A DNA stretch of 64,000 nucleotides from Rapana venosa (GCA_028751875.1 CM054138.1:39593725-39657724); one strand, 5' to 3'. Positions 24,204-33,670 are shown, numbered from the stretch's first letter. Numbers and translations: made by a program. The notes: generated from the sequence alone by a model not told the origin.

Positions 24204-26434
24204 GTACATGTGTGTGTCTGTGTGCATTTTTTTTCTTCAGAAATACAAATTTCTAATAAAATAAAATGCATAGTTATGGATCAAAGTACATAGAAATACA
24301 TGTAAGTGTGTTCAGAAAAAAAAATCAAAGTACAGTACTTTATAATAAAAATAAATACAAAAATATATAATATATATATTTTATATATATATATATATAT
24401 AATATATATTATATATATATATATATATATAAATAATATTTGTGGAACATATTTAAAAACAAAAGTATCCCTCAATCACGGGTAATGAAAACTGAAGGGA
24501 AAGAAGTGGCAGTCAGCGAAAGACCAGAGTGAGTGGTCTACTTGGGGCTTTTCTGTCAGGTCTCACACCCTGGAAAGTTCGCTTGTGATCAGCTGTAATA
24601 TAATGCAGTTGACAACTGATGTTTATTTATTTATTCTTTTATTTCAAGGACAATGGATAAAGCACTCATGATTCGTGTGCTTTTTTTTTTTTAATCCAGT
24701 CTCCATGTGCTTGCAGTTTTGTAAGTTTTTTCATCTATTCCCACCAGCACACAATGGCCTACTCTTCCGAAAAGCAGAACAGGTGGTTAATGTGTGCGCA
24801 GGATATTCTGCATGCATTCCCACATGGGACCTCGGTTTATAGTCTCATCCAAAGGATTTTTAAAGAGAGTGGAGTCGGCACTGATGTTAACTCCAGAGGA
24901 AAATATCCCCTTGAAAATATCCCCTTTGTGTCACTGACAAAGATACACCACAAGATTCTGTACACTCTTTTTTCTTATGATTATGAATATTTTATCATTG
25001 TCATATTTTTCTGTACTGAGCTAACGGATAATTTGTTCTGAAATATCTTGCAACAATGGATGAGAATTTAAATTATACATCAAAAACACATCAACCCATG
25101 ATTCTGAACCAAAAAATAGAAATTATGTAAATAAAACAAAGCACCAAAATAATAAGAGAAACAAGGGGAAAATCCAAAGTTAAGCAAAAGAAAAACATTT
25201 ACTGTTTTACAAGTTTTTTTTTAAATAAAAAAAGGTAAAAAGGAGGCAAAGAGAAAGAGTCAGGAAAATACAAAATACAATATGAGTATGAGCATTACAT
25301 AATACAGCAGAAATTTGCTCCATCACATTTTAGAGCTGGTTGATTTCCAATGCAGACACTGACTTAAGTTGAAAACTGGATGGCTGATGTTAAAAAAAAA
25401 TTAGAATGAAAAAAAGGAACAAAAATAGCTTGAAGTGCACCAGGTGTCTACCATGTAAAAAAAAAACACACACACACACAAAACCATAATCCTGACAGGA
25501 CATAATGAGATCCCCCCCCTTTTACATTTTTTGTTTTGTTTTGCCCATCATGTTAAACTGCTGTGTCACTACTGCAATTCTACAAGTATTCTTTAATCAT
25601 ATTCTGTATTAAATCTGGCTAACTTGACAGCTAAAATACACAAACCTCCTCTAGATAGCTACCATGCTTAAAACAATCATACACACAATAAACTTAGTCA
25701 TTTATTTGTCACATATATTCTTCGGTGATTCTTATCTAATTTTACAAAATAAATTGAAACCAACTCTGCCATATTTTATAAAGGAGTATTCTAGTCATGC
25801 CTTTTCTTCTTTTTATTTTATTTTTTTTAAGGCTCTTGACTTGGTCTCTCTCTAACTAATGAAGACTATCAATCAATAAAAATAAAAGTATAATGAATAA
25901 TGTTAGCCTAATTGTGTTTGCTGTTGATACCAAATATATTATATATACAACAAAATTTACAGCAGTAGTCAGTAGCCTACTGCCCAAAATGATCTAAATC
26001 AAGTACAACCCCCCCCCCCCCCCCCCCCCCCCAAAATGTCAGATGAGAAGGATAGACCGTATTAATTTACCTGCTGCGTTGACATCAAAATGTGTCAGCA
26101 TCTTGTCACGGGTTATGTGCTCCAGACTGCCAATGTTGGCCTTGTTGTTGATGCCGGCATTGTTGATGAGCAGATTCAAGCCAACTTCCCCTATAATGCT
26201 GGCTGTCTGCTCGTAGGCTGCTTGGATGTTGCCGTCTTCAGCAACGTCCAAAGGAATGATCTTCAGGCATGGGTTTTTCTTGGCCAAACCCTGAAGAGTT
26301 TCAGCTTTGCTTGGCTCTCTACATGCTGCGAAAAGATGTTCTGGTCGAGTGGGCTGGGAGAGAATCAGTTCCACTAGTCCCAGGCCCAAACCTCGGCTGG
26401 CACCGGTAATGAAGATAGATTTAGGACAAGACAT
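14152..26434 (-). CDS. sniffer/C-factor-type short-chain dehydrogenase, two exons
   Basis: The coding sequence is the minus-strand join of 26071-26434 and 14152-14555, giving 768 nt and 255 residues, the usual length of this family. Visible motifs in order are the NADP-binding loop TGASRGLG (residues 10-17), ACRE with Arg39, which in this family favours NADPH, DV near 63-64, NNAG (91-94), VNAA before the splice, catalytic NISS (Ser158), YRISK (Tyr177, Lys181) and HPGWVKTDMGG (206-216). The C-terminus, GSFLPW, is typical of sniffer/C-factor proteins. SDRs of this group are cytosolic NADPH-dependent carbonyl reductases; Drosophila sniffer protects against oxidative damage. The exact substrate cannot be told. 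Start choice: ATG at 26434, with the glycine loop ten residues in, as in homologues. No signal peptide or membrane segment is seen. No neighbouring gene gives context. Confidence 0.93.
15745..15836. repeat. two poly(G) runs (44 G and 27 G)
   Basis: Runs at 15745-15788 and 15810-15836 are separated by a short piece of the minisatellite B unit (catctgtaacagg). The runs therefore appear to have expanded inside minisatellite units. They are on the template side of the SDR intron, where the transcript would read poly(C). Confidence 0.95.
15838..16695. repeat. minisatellite B (about 40-48-bp units)
   Basis: The unit is roughly 'gatgggaaatgacacacatc' followed by 'tgtaacagaggtgagagagag'. About 20 units are visible, differing mainly in the length of the (GA) part. 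A third poly(G) run (15945-15972) replaces that part in one unit. Long minus-strand frames of about 350 residues across it (CVISHPSLS repeated, in all three frames) are repeat artefacts. Confidence 0.95.
16840..17303. repeat. minisatellite C, left part
   Basis: Tandem units of about 38-43 bp are built on 'gaagtgaaagaggagtg', 'aaaaagtcctagag' and 'ggagaaggtcag'. Units with and without an extra 'gga' alternate. The array stops at 'ggaaggtc' where a LINE has inserted, and resumes at 17933. Confidence 0.93.
17304..17932 (-). mobile_element. 5'-truncated CR1/L2-like LINE 3' end in minisatellite C
   Basis: It is nearly identical over its length to 40500-41180, the 3' untranslated part of the long LINE described there. 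It includes the stretch 'attgagggtaaatggataag' and an internal (GA)n(GACA)n microsatellite. It is cut off at 'gtggtaacttttc', just before the LINE coding end. On the right the minisatellite resumes at 'aggaagtg', exactly where the left side stopped at 'ggaaggtc'. There is therefore little or no target-site duplication. Confidence 0.9.
17933..18290. repeat. minisatellite C, right part
   Basis: The array continues with units mostly of the 'gaaagaggggtgaaaa' type, then decays near 18260-18320. Confidence 0.92.
18300..19110. other. intronic sequence without recognisable feature
   Basis: Only short (ATT)/(AAT) runs near 18340 and 18655-18675 are seen. No transposon or conserved block was recognised. 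Confidence 0.45.
19115..19167. repeat. (CA)n microsatellite
   Basis: A CA run is interrupted by (GCAC) units. It is seen directly. Confidence 0.95.
19304..19372 (+). mobile_element. LINE/SINE 3' tail fragment
   Basis: The fragment reads 'tacaagattcagcactatat' then 'aaattccat' and (ATT)n. It matches the inserts at 10953-11010 and, reversed, 57191-57250. It is followed directly by a (GA)n microsatellite. Confidence 0.65.
19384..19438. repeat. (GA)n microsatellite
   Basis: The GA run is seen directly with one interruption. Confidence 0.95.
19730..19804. repeat. (GA)n microsatellite
   Basis: The GA run is seen directly with two interruptions. Confidence 0.95.
19904..19975. repeat. (GT)n microsatellite, about 36 repeats
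   Basis: An uninterrupted GT run is seen directly. Confidence 0.97.
20235..20620 (+). mobile_element. interspersed repeat family D, copy 1
   Basis: The blocks 'gtcacccagaat', 'tgggagtttgaaagtgcaca', 'aagttcacgtgtatgac', 'ttaaggaaaatgcaggc', 'cagagcttatgatggaagac' and 'cagtaagtaactgacacagc' recur in the same order at 53110-53440 and in part at 50590-50815. No coding capacity or tRNA-like promoter was found, so the class is unknown. Confidence 0.6.
20995..21095 (+). mobile_element. SINE 3' module (partial)
   Basis: It shows 'cctgaagtcggaatgcggcc', 'acctcaatggtgg', 'tcgcaaatgcaacattctc' and 'gaacctcggagttctagc'. This is the same module as at 2382 and 30390, without a visible tRNA-like head. 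Confidence 0.65.
21840..22040 (-). mobile_element. decayed tRNA-derived SINE (family F)
   Basis: It contains 'ttatagtctaatccaaaaga', 'ggagtggagtctgtact' and 'ccactaagctacactgc', the reversed body and box A of the family seen complete at 29599-29945. Divergence is high. Confidence 0.5.
22252..22302. repeat. (GA)n microsatellite
   Basis: A GA run passes into (GACAGA)n. It is seen directly. Confidence 0.95.
22457..22522. repeat. (TA)n microsatellite
   Basis: A TA run with one phase shift is seen directly. Confidence 0.95.
22723..23165 (-). mobile_element. composite SINE: family F body plus shared 3' module
   Basis: Reading the plus strand, the shared 3' module ('agctagagctccaagg', 'accaatggtgagattttgcg', 'gccacattcccag', 'gatgatgtctaaacatg') is followed by the family F body ('taccagcacaatag', 'acatgggacctctgtttata', 'aactctggggcaagaatcc') and a decayed tRNA-like end ('ctctaatcactgaatcga'). 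A (TA)n run has grown inside the module. The order shows the module sitting at the 3' end of a family F SINE. Confidence 0.65.
23336..23438. repeat. (GT)n microsatellite
   Basis: An interrupted GT run lies directly beside the SINE at 23462. Confidence 0.95.
23462..23666 (-). mobile_element. tRNA/5S-type SINE, lacking its 3' tail
   Basis: The reversed text includes 'ggcgcccatctcctctccc', 'cccatttacagctggg', 'gtcacccatccgcttgtaac' (reversed 5S-like block) and 'ctgaccactaagctatccca' (reversed box A). The 3' third present in the full copy at 46207-46490 is missing, replaced by the (GT)n run. Confidence 0.85.
24132..24198. repeat. (GT)n microsatellite
   Basis: An interrupted GT run is seen directly. 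Confidence 0.95.
24361..24432. repeat. (TA)n microsatellite
   Basis: A broken TA run is seen directly. Confidence 0.93.
24735..24945 (-). mobile_element. tRNA-derived SINE family F, truncated
   Basis: Reversed family F body blocks are clear: 'cacacaatggcctactcttc', 'acatgggacctcggtttata', 'gtggagtcggcactgatg' and 'gaaaatatccccttgaa'. The tRNA-like head is missing. Confidence 0.75.
24990..26008. other. AT-rich intronic stretch, nothing recognised
   Basis: The stretch is rich in A and T runs. No coding frame, transposon or conserved block was seen. Confidence 0.45.
26009..26032. repeat. poly(C) tract (24 C) next to the SDR exon 1 donor
   Basis: The run lies about 38 bases downstream of the donor site when read on the minus strand. 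The SDR pre-mRNA would therefore carry poly(G) just inside the intron. G runs near donors can act as intronic splicing enhancers in animals; a role here is only inference. Confidence 0.95.
26071..26434 (-). CDS. SDR gene exon 1 (cofactor-binding half)
   Basis: The exon carries residues 1-121 plus the first base of codon 122. It ends GCAGCAG followed by GTAAAT at 26070-26065, a good donor. The base before the ATG gives a Kozak-like context with G at -3. A possible acceptor (ttcgcttttcag on the minus strand) lies only nine bases upstream of the ATG, so a further 5' untranslated exon is possible. Confidence 0.92.
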
Positions 26435-27398
26435 TGCCGATTCTGAAAAGCGAACGAAATGCTGCGATCAGGTAGGCTAGTATCCTATTCCTTCTCCCTA
26501 AAACACTGCAGTTTTCGGTTTCAGGCTTGGACAAGTTCTTAATAATTGACCAAACCTCTTGATTTATATTAGAAATCGACGTTTAGCCAAGTTCTATGTA
26601 CACTCGAAGTTTGCACTGACAGGTAGGCCTAGCGTACTTCCTCACACTTTCCACCACTTACACACCAAACATTTCTGAAGTCCAAACACCCGCCTTAGCC
26701 TGTTAAGTACTTTCTGATTATCTGCGGCCTTGACCTTTCCTTCCCCCAACACGTTAGGTCATAGTTATGCACACAAGGCTATCAGCACGAATTTGAGCAA
26801 GAGCTACAATTCAAATAGTTATTATTTAATGCTGTTTTAAAAAAAAATATACATATACATCATTATAACAGGAATCTGGATATAACAAGATTTCTCTGAA
26901 ATCTTTTGAAATGAAGATCTAAAGTCATAGATGTATGAATGGTTACCGTGCAAAGGTCTGTTGTTTGCTTTTGCTCCGTCAGAGTAGGCCTAAATGTTAA
27001 TTGTTGGTGTTTGTGTGTGCTTAGTTATGTGTATGTTTTTTCCTACACCAGTATATTGTGCTTTATATTTGGGAATAGCATCACATCCTTTGTGGCAACT
27101 ACTAATGTTCTCAGGTAGTTCTTTCCAACCTTCAAATTGTATGTCTCTCTCTCTCTCTCTCTATCTCTCACACACACACGCACGCACGCGCGCGCACGCA
27201 CACGCACACACACACAGAGTTTAATACAAGAACGAACACGCACGAAATTCCATCTTCTGTCAGTGTCACTGAACCATGCACAAAAATTTAGAATATATTC
27301 AGACACCAAAACATGCACAAAAATTCACACATGTATTTTGAGAAATATGTATTGTGATGTATGCACAGTGCTCACTTAGGGTATATCAGAACGCGCAG
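26435..27398. other. 5' flank of the SDR gene
   Basis: This is the presumed promoter side of the SDR gene. No clear TATA box was fixed. A (CT)n(CA)n(GC)n microsatellite lies at about 27143-27215. No other gene is seen before the LINE at 27409. Confidence 0.4.
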
Positions 27399-27408
27399 GG
27401 TACAAATA

Positions 27409-29126
27409 CTTACTTACTTAGGCCCATCACTCCCCCTGGAGCATAGGCCGCCGACAACAGTCCGCTAGTCCTGGGCTATTCTCTCCAGCTGTCTCCAGGT
27501 ATATTCTATCTTCCTGGTTTCTGCCTCAAGGTCGCGTCGCCAGGTGTTTCTTGGCCTTCCTCTTTTTCGTTTTCCCTGGGAGTTCCATGATAGTGCCTGC
27601 CTTGTGATGTTGCTGGCTGGCTTTCTCAGGGTGTGCCCAATCCATCCCCATCTCCTGAGCCGGATTTCATTTTCGGCTGGCAGCTGGTTGGTACGTTGCC
27701 ACAGGTCTGCGTTGCTGATGGTGTCGGGCCAGTGGATCTGGAGGATTCGTCTCAGGCAGCTGTTGATGAAGGTCTGCACTTTCTTGATGGTGGTCTTTGT
27801 TGTCCTCCATGTCTCCGCTCCATATAGTAGGACTGACTTGACGTTTGAGTTGAACAGCCTGATCTTAGTGCGGGTCGACACCACCTTGGAGCTCCAGATG
27901 TTCTTCAGCTGCAAGTACGCTGCCCTCGCCTTGCCAATTCTTGCTCTGACGTCTGCGTCTGTGCCGCCCTGCATGTTAATGATGCTACCCAGGTACGTGA
28001 ATGTCTCCACTTCTTCCAGCTCCTTCCCATTTAGTGTGACTGGGTCCTCACTCGCTGCGTTGATCTTGAGAATCTTGGTTTTGCCTTCATGGATCTTGAG
28101 ACCAACTTGTAATGAGGTGGATGCTAGCTCTGTAGTCTTGTTCTGCATCTGTTGGCGGCTGTGGGAAAGCAAGGCCAGGTCGTCTTCAAAGTCGAGATCA
28201 TCCAGCTGGTCCCACAGTGTCCGCTGGATTTCATTTCTTCTGTATGCTGTTGATGTCTTCATGGTCCAATCGATCGCCAGGAGGAAGAGGAAAGGTGACA
28301 GGAGACAGCCTTGTCTGACTCCGGTCTTCGCCTCAAAGCTGTTTGTGAGTTGTCCTCCATGGACCACCCGGGAGGTCATTCTCTTCGTAGGAGTTCTTGA
28401 TCAAGTTGACCAGTTTGGTTGGCACTCCATGGTGGCGAAGCAATTTCCAGAGGGTGTTGCGGTCCACACTGTCGAATGCTTTCTCATAATCAACAAAGTT
28501 GATGTATAAAGACGAATTTCACTCTAAAGATTTCTCAACGATGATGCGCAAGGTGACAATCTGATCTACGCATGATCTGTTCTGGCGGAAGCCGGCCTGC
28601 TGGTCTCGGAGGAGAGGGTCGACTACATTTTTCATTCTCTCGAGGAGGATCCTGTTAAAGACTTTTCCTGGCACCGACAGAAGCGTTATCCCTCTATAGT
28701 TGGCACAGTTGCTGAGGTCTCCTTTCTTGGGTAGCTTGATGAGGTAGCCCTCCTTCCAGTCTGATGGTACTTCCTCCTCTTCCCAAATATTCCCAAAGAG
28801 AGGGTACAGCATCTCTACCGTGGTCTCCAGGTCTGCCTTGAGTGCTTCTGCTGGGATGTTGTCCGGTCCTGCTGCCTTGCCATTTCTCAGCATTTTGATG
28901 GCTTTCCTGATCTCCTCCCTGGTTGGTTGCTCACAGTTGATGTCTAGGTCTTTATCAGCAGGGTCGATGTCCGGGGGGGAGGGGGGGGGGGTTGAAGGGA
29001 CGGATCTGTTCAGGAGTTCCTCAAAGTGCTCTGAGCATCTGTTCAGTTGTCCATCTGTTCCCAGGATGGTGTTTCCTTTCTTGTCTTTGACTGGTCGCTC
29101 AGGCCTGCTGTACTTCCCTGAGAGTT
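27409..29126 (-). mobile_element. 5'-truncated LINE with reverse transcriptase, TSD-flanked
   Basis: The minus strand encodes most of a LINE reverse transcriptase. The N-terminal part (28519-29133) has REEIRKAIKMLRNGKAAGPD, LPKKGDLSNCANYRGITLL and QQAGFRQNRSC. The C-terminal part (27465-28379) has [13 protein letters not shown], the active site as FEDD (Asp pair kept, usually FADD), TYLGSI and the late [13 protein letters not shown] and [19 protein letters not shown]. The frame is broken by a TGA in place of a Trp codon after EKSLE and by a one-base shift near 28385. The element ends in (AAGT)n on the minus strand. The 12-bp sequence ggtacaaatact occurs at 27399-27410 and 29127-29138, a target-site duplication. 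It is inactive. The clade was not assigned. Confidence 0.93.
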
Positions 29127-29235
29127 GGTACAAATACTACAATGAATTATTTCACCGACATAACACGATATTCACATGCATTTGCACAGCATTACAAATT
29201 TATTGCATTGCATACTAAGGGGTAGCATAGTATAG

Positions 29236-29345
29236 TATAGCATGTAATGTCATACCATACCATACCATACCATACCATGACATACCATGCCCTATTATAC
29301 CATACCGTACCATGCTATACATTATCATACCATACCATACTTTAC
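29236..29345. repeat. (ATACC)n-type tandem repeat
   Basis: Imperfect repeats of 'ataccatacc' run over about 110 bp with scattered substitutions. Confidence 0.9.
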
Positions 29346-29384
29346 CAAACCTTCTATGTGATATCATATCATAATTATTTATCC

Positions 29385-29580
29385 GAGGTCCCGTGTGCAA
29401 ACGCACTCAGAACATCTTGCTCACATGTTAGAACCTGTTCCGCCTTTCGGAAGAGTAAGTCATTGTGTGCCAGTGGGAACGGATGACAAAATTGACAACA
29501 CTGCATGCACACGGGGACTGAATGTAAAAATAGCACATGAATGCTTATTCCATTATTTTCGAAATAGATAAAACAAAGTG
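29385..29580 (+). mobile_element. tRNA-derived SINE family F, 5'-truncated
   Basis: It starts at 'gaggtcccgtgtgc' and continues through 'gtgtgccagtgggaac' and 'cacacggggactg' to 'gcttattccattattttcg' and an A-rich end. It is the 3' two-thirds of the element that is complete just to the right. Confidence 0.85.
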
Positions 29581-29598
29581 TGTGTTATCGCAGAACAG

Positions 29599-29945
29599 GG
29601 GGACGGGATAGCCTAGTGGTTAGAACATTGCGCTCGCAATCTGACGACCCGGGTTCGATTCCCGTTCAAGGGGATATTTTCCTCTGGAGTAAACATCAGT
29701 GCAGACTCCACTCTCCCCCAAAGTCCTTCGAATGAGACTATAAACCGAGGTCCCGTGTGCGAACGCACGCAGAACATCTTGCGCACACGTTAAATCCTGT
29801 TCCGCTTTTCGAGAGTAGGCCATTGTGTGCTGGTGGGAACAGATGACATAATTCACAAATCCGCATACACACAGGGACTGGATGTAAAAAAGCACATAAG
29901 GGCCGATTCCATTATTATCGATATAAAAGAATAAAATAAATAAAA
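29599..29945 (+). mobile_element. full-length tRNA-derived SINE, family F
   Basis: The head resembles a tRNA gene, with box A TAGCCTAGTGG at 29609-29619 and box B GGTTCGATTCC at 29652-29662. It is transcribable in principle by RNA polymerase III. The body has 'gtgcagactccactctcc', 'gaatgagactataaaccgag', 'aggccattgtgtgctggtgg' and 'ggggactggatgt', and ends in (AAATAA)-like repeats. The short word agaaca flanks both ends (29592-29597, 29947-29952), a weak candidate target-site duplication. Copies or fragments of this family occur at more than ten sites in the window. Confidence 0.9.
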
Positions 29946-30104
29946 TAGAACATGACATCCAAATTGCAAAACATTAAAATTCACGTTACTGTGTCAGCAA
30001 CAGACTTTGGCCGCGGTCAAACAGCCCCACAGGAAGGTATCTTGTTAACCTGACGTTTACCTCTGTAGAAAGAACTATTATGACTGGCTGTTTTTAGACT
30101 ACTT

Positions 30105-30500
30105 GTGAATCGGGGACAGGATAGCATTACAGCCCCGGATTCAGCCAGGGCTCCCCAGGGCCGAGACACCCCTTCAAGGAGATTTTTCCTCTAGGGAGTT
30201 AACACTAACAGCAGTACAGACTCCGCCTCCACCAAAGTCCTTCAGATGAGAGTATAAACCGAAGCCCATCTTGCGCACACGTTAAAACCTGTTCTGCTTT
30301 TCAAAAGAGTAGTAGGAAACCATTGGGTGCCAGTAGGAACAGATGAGTGATTGACAACACATGCACATTGTTGTCGTGTTAAGACGTCATCCCCCGAAGT
30401 GGGAATGGGCTACCTCAATGGTGGGCAAAAAAGGTCGCATAAGCAACAACCTCACCCTTGGTGAACCTCGGAGTTCTAGCCTAGGAAGGAACAAAAAATA
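30105..30500 (+). mobile_element. composite SINE: decayed family F plus shared 3' module
   Basis: A decayed tRNA-like start ('gggacaggatagcattacag') is followed by family F body blocks ('gtacagactccgcctcc', 'ttcagatgagagtataaacc', 'gtgccagtaggaacagatg') and then by the shared 3' module ('ctacctcaatggtgggcaa', 'gaacctcggagttctagc'). This is the plus-strand counterpart of the composite at 22723. Confidence 0.75.
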
Positions 30501-30607
30501 GAAAAAGAAAGCCCACCAAAAGACTTCAGTAAAACCATCGAGTTGTGTGGGTCATGCACAGGAGGGGTACTACACGTGAAAATAAGAACGGTCTGTTGAT
30601 GAACACT

Positions 30608-30908
30608 GACCACGGGATAGCTCAGTGGTCAGAGCACTACTTTCCCCAAGCTAAGGTTAAGCAGCGTTTAGCGTGGTTACCAAGTGAATGGGTGACCGCG
30701 CCTTGGCTTCATCACAGTCCCCCAGTTCACCTAGCTGTACATGGATAGGCTTACCTTCCTTCTTTAGGAGCAGGGAAGGTAAAGCAGTGAGGGAGAGGAG
30801 ATGGGCGCCGCCCTCAATAGGCTCTAACCTAGAGAAACTGAGGTCTCTGACACCTGCTCCCCAACGACCATATAGGTTATGGAAACACCTTTAGTTTACC
30901 TTTACCTT
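30608..30908 (+). mobile_element. full-length tRNA/5S-type SINE
   Basis: The head carries box A-like 'gatagctcagtggtcagagc', then the 5S rRNA-like 'ttaagcagcgtttagcgtgg' and 'gaatgggtgaccgc'. The body and (TTTACC)n tail match the copy at 46207. The 8-bp word tgaacact flanks it at 30600-30607 and 30909-30916, a clean target-site duplication. Confidence 0.9.
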
Positions 30909-30949
30909 TGAACACTATGTATGAAATAATGGTCTTTTGTACCCTACCC

Positions 30950-31773
30950 GGGACTGACAGCCAGGCTTGAAGACTGTGACTTTGCCGACGATATTGCACT
31001 GCTGTCGCATGCACAGGAAGACATCCAGGATAAAACATCACGAGTTGACCAAATAGCCAACAGCGTGGGACTCCAGATTCACCCCGACAAGACCAAGATC
31101 ATGAAAGTGAAGACAAAGAGTGCAGAGAAGACCAGTGTGCGAGGCTCAGCTCTAGAGGAGGTAGAACACTTCAAGTACCTCGGCAGCTACATCTCAGCCG
31201 ACAGTAACATTGAGAAAGAAATTTCAACCAGGATAGGACTTGCAGCCCGGGCATTTAGTGGGTTGAAAAACATCTGGAAGTCAACTGTCCTGCAAACCAA
31301 AACCAAGTTGAAGATCTACAAGTCCAATGTACGCTCAGTACTCCTATACGCCTCGGAGACATGGAGAACCAACAAGAAGATTGAGAGCAGGCTCAGAGGC
31401 TTTGAAGGAGGTGTCTTCGCCGAATCCTGAAACTTCACTGGCAGCAGCATGTCACCAACAGGGAAGTGTCAAAGCGCACCGGCATTAACAACATTGTGGC
31501 CGAGGTAAAACAGCGGCGATGGAGGTGGCTGGGACACACCCTCCGAATGGGCAAGAACAGACTCCCTCATACTGCGCTGAGATGGGCACCACCAGGGAAG
31601 AGGAAACGAGGCAGACCACTCGGCACTTGGAGGAGGACAGTAGAGGAGGAGATGAGAGAGGTGGGCAAGACCTGGAATGAATTGAGCTGGCTTGCCCAAG
31701 ACAGAAAAGGCTGGAGGGATTTTGTTGGTGCCTTGTGTCCCGGCACATGGGATGAAGAGGATTAAGTAAGTAA
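30950..31773 (+). mobile_element. 5'-truncated LINE reverse transcriptase fragment, TSD-flanked
   Basis: The fragment begins just before the active-site region (CDFADDIALLSHAQED), continues through VGLQIHPDKTKIMKV, FKYLGSYISADSN and VLLYASETWRTNKK, and ends RRWRWLGHTLRMG ... [19 protein letters not shown]. One frameshift lies near 31410. The tail is (TAAG)n. The 11-bp word gtaccctaccc stands at 30939-30949 and 31774-31784, a target-site duplication. It resembles the element at 27409-29126 in domain order and tail, but differs in sequence, so it is a related family or an older copy. Confidence 0.93.
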
Positions 31774-31784
31774 GTACCCTACCC

Positions 31785-32936
31785 CATAATAATTATTGGA
31801 AGGCAAAGCCATTTACACTGAGCAGTGCCAGGGAAGCAGGGTTGAAGACTTTCAGATCTGATGTATTGATAGTAGTACTAACAATAATGATGGTTGAGTG
31901 CTTTCCTTCCCCCTTTATAGTGGAAGCACAAAGGGCTTTCCATTAAAGTGAGGTTAAAAACAACACCATACATTGAAATACATAACACAATACCACTCAT
32001 GCACTAGGGTGAAATAAACAAATTGTGATTCAAACAACTTATTGACAGGACAAGGTTCAAGGTTTGTGGCTGGCCCACTGAGATATAAAAGATTGGGCTC
32101 TATGTATGGCGTCTCATTGGGGACAAAAGCAGAAAATTCCATTTTGGGGTGTGTTTTTTTCTTTAAAAAAAGTGGTGCACTCCTTTTTTTTTCTTTTTTC
32201 TATACATGCTTTTCTGACAAAAGCAAGCCAGTGAAAACAGTTGTGTGGATGGCATAAAGTGACATTCTGCCAGACGACTTCATTTTCTAGGAGAAAAGTG
32301 ATTTTTTTCCCCCACCTGCAAGATGTGCATTTAGACCCACAGACGGATGGTTATTACATAGGTAACTGGGGCTATCCAGGCTACTCTGTTTCTCATGATG
32401 CTAGTTGAAGGGCATACACTGAAACAAAGCGTGTAAAGAATCACATCTTTGTTTCACTTAAGTTTATGGGTAAAGATTTTTTTTTTAACCGATTAATGTA
32501 TATCGTCCAAAAAAAAGGACGATTCAAATGTTTATCAGGAAATAAAGAAGCACGTGGAAGAGTGGTAATCGCCTCTACTTAACATACCCTTTGGAGGAGC
32601 TTGACAACCAGTCTGAAATCCACCACCTGACGATGACAAGTTCAAACACATAAATAGTCCAAGAGCAAGGAGAAAAGTAGATAATGTAAAAGTAATATTC
32701 GGTTTAACTGACGTGTTGGGTGAGGGTCGTGCGAGGGGAGGGGGGGGGGGGGGGTGCTGGAGGGGGGGGGGGGGGGCTGTTAAACCAAACAGCAGATGCT
32801 ATTTTTGGAGGAAATCTCAGCCAGGTCTACAAGGTAGATTGAATTTCTTTCTTCTTTCTGACAAAAAAAAAGCTGACTGTGACATCATTCCCGGATCTAG
32901 AACACGTCACTTGATTATTGCAGTTGCGTTTTATTT
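31785..32936. other. non-coding stretch
   Basis: No gene or recognisable transposon is seen. Two G-rich runs lie at 32740-32754 and 32762-32776. Confidence 0.45.
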
Positions 32937-33312
32937 GTCGTTCCTCGGCTAGAACTGCGAGGTTCACCAACCGTGAGATTTTGCGTACCGGTATGCGACC
33001 GTTTTGCTCCCCATGAAGGTTGCTGTATTTCAGCTTCGGGGATGTATACTGGGTATGTTCGTGTTTCCGTAACCCACCGAACATCGACATGAATTACGGG
33101 ATCTTTAGCGTTCAGATTTGATCTTCCGCATGTTTCATACACACCAAAGGAATTAAGGCAATGGCAGGTCTGCACTTGAAGTTGATGTGGGAGATCGTAA
33201 AAATCCCCATCCTGAAGTCACCAGACGCCGCCGAGATTCAAACCCACGACTTCATGGACCCATGTATTGAAGTCGACCAGTCTGAACCACTCGGCTATAG
33301 TGTCTGTGGCAA
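32937..33312 (-). mobile_element. class II tRNA-derived SINE (Ser/Leu-like head)
   Basis: On the minus strand the head reads 'ctatagccgagtggttcag' (box A at 33287-33297) and later 'gtgggtttgaatctcgg' (decayed box B). The spacing between the boxes fits a tRNA with a long variable arm, as in tRNA-Ser or tRNA-Leu. The body includes reversed 'acatgaattacgggatct' and the 3' end is the module shared with other SINEs ('gaggttcaccaaccgtgaga' on the plus strand). It matches 48297-48655. Confidence 0.87.
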
Positions 33313-33670
33313 TAACATTTAGATATGGAACATTTTCCATGTACTACTCAGTCATCATTAAACAATACAGCCACGCTTCTTGGGGGGAATGTCCTTATTA
33401 CAGTACCAGGAAGAGGCCTTGCTGCAGAAATAAAAGGTGCAATACAAAGGAGTAGTAGAAGATTGTGAAAAACTGGCCACTCTGGCACATGTTTTGATGG
33501 TAAAAAGACGGGCTCAATTCATTCGAGAATACCGCATTCGTTATCTCTTAATGTCCAGCTGATGAACATGAGAGCTAAAATACCGACAAAGAAGGAAACC
33601 GGTAAAAGCACAGGAAAGTCCATGACCAAGCCAGGCTGCCTCATGCTTTTTATCTTCTTTAAAAAAAAAA

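Larger units (their letters stand above)
14556..26070 (-). other. 11.5-kb intron of the SDR gene
   Basis: It is bounded by GT at 26070-26069 and AG at 14557-14556 on the minus strand. It holds minisatellites B and C, three poly(G) runs, long GA, GT and AT microsatellites, a truncated CR1/L2-like LINE and at least six SINE or repeat fragments. No extra SDR exon is needed, because the two exons already give a complete protein. Confidence 0.88.

Noticed and set aside
27544..28509. A 321-residue plus-strand frame
   Set aside because: It is the antisense shadow of the LINE reverse transcriptase on the minus strand, whose motifs are unmistakable.
29601..29665. A tRNA gene
   Set aside because: Boxes A and B are present, but the acceptor stem does not close and the same sequence recurs attached to a SINE body, so it is a SINE head.
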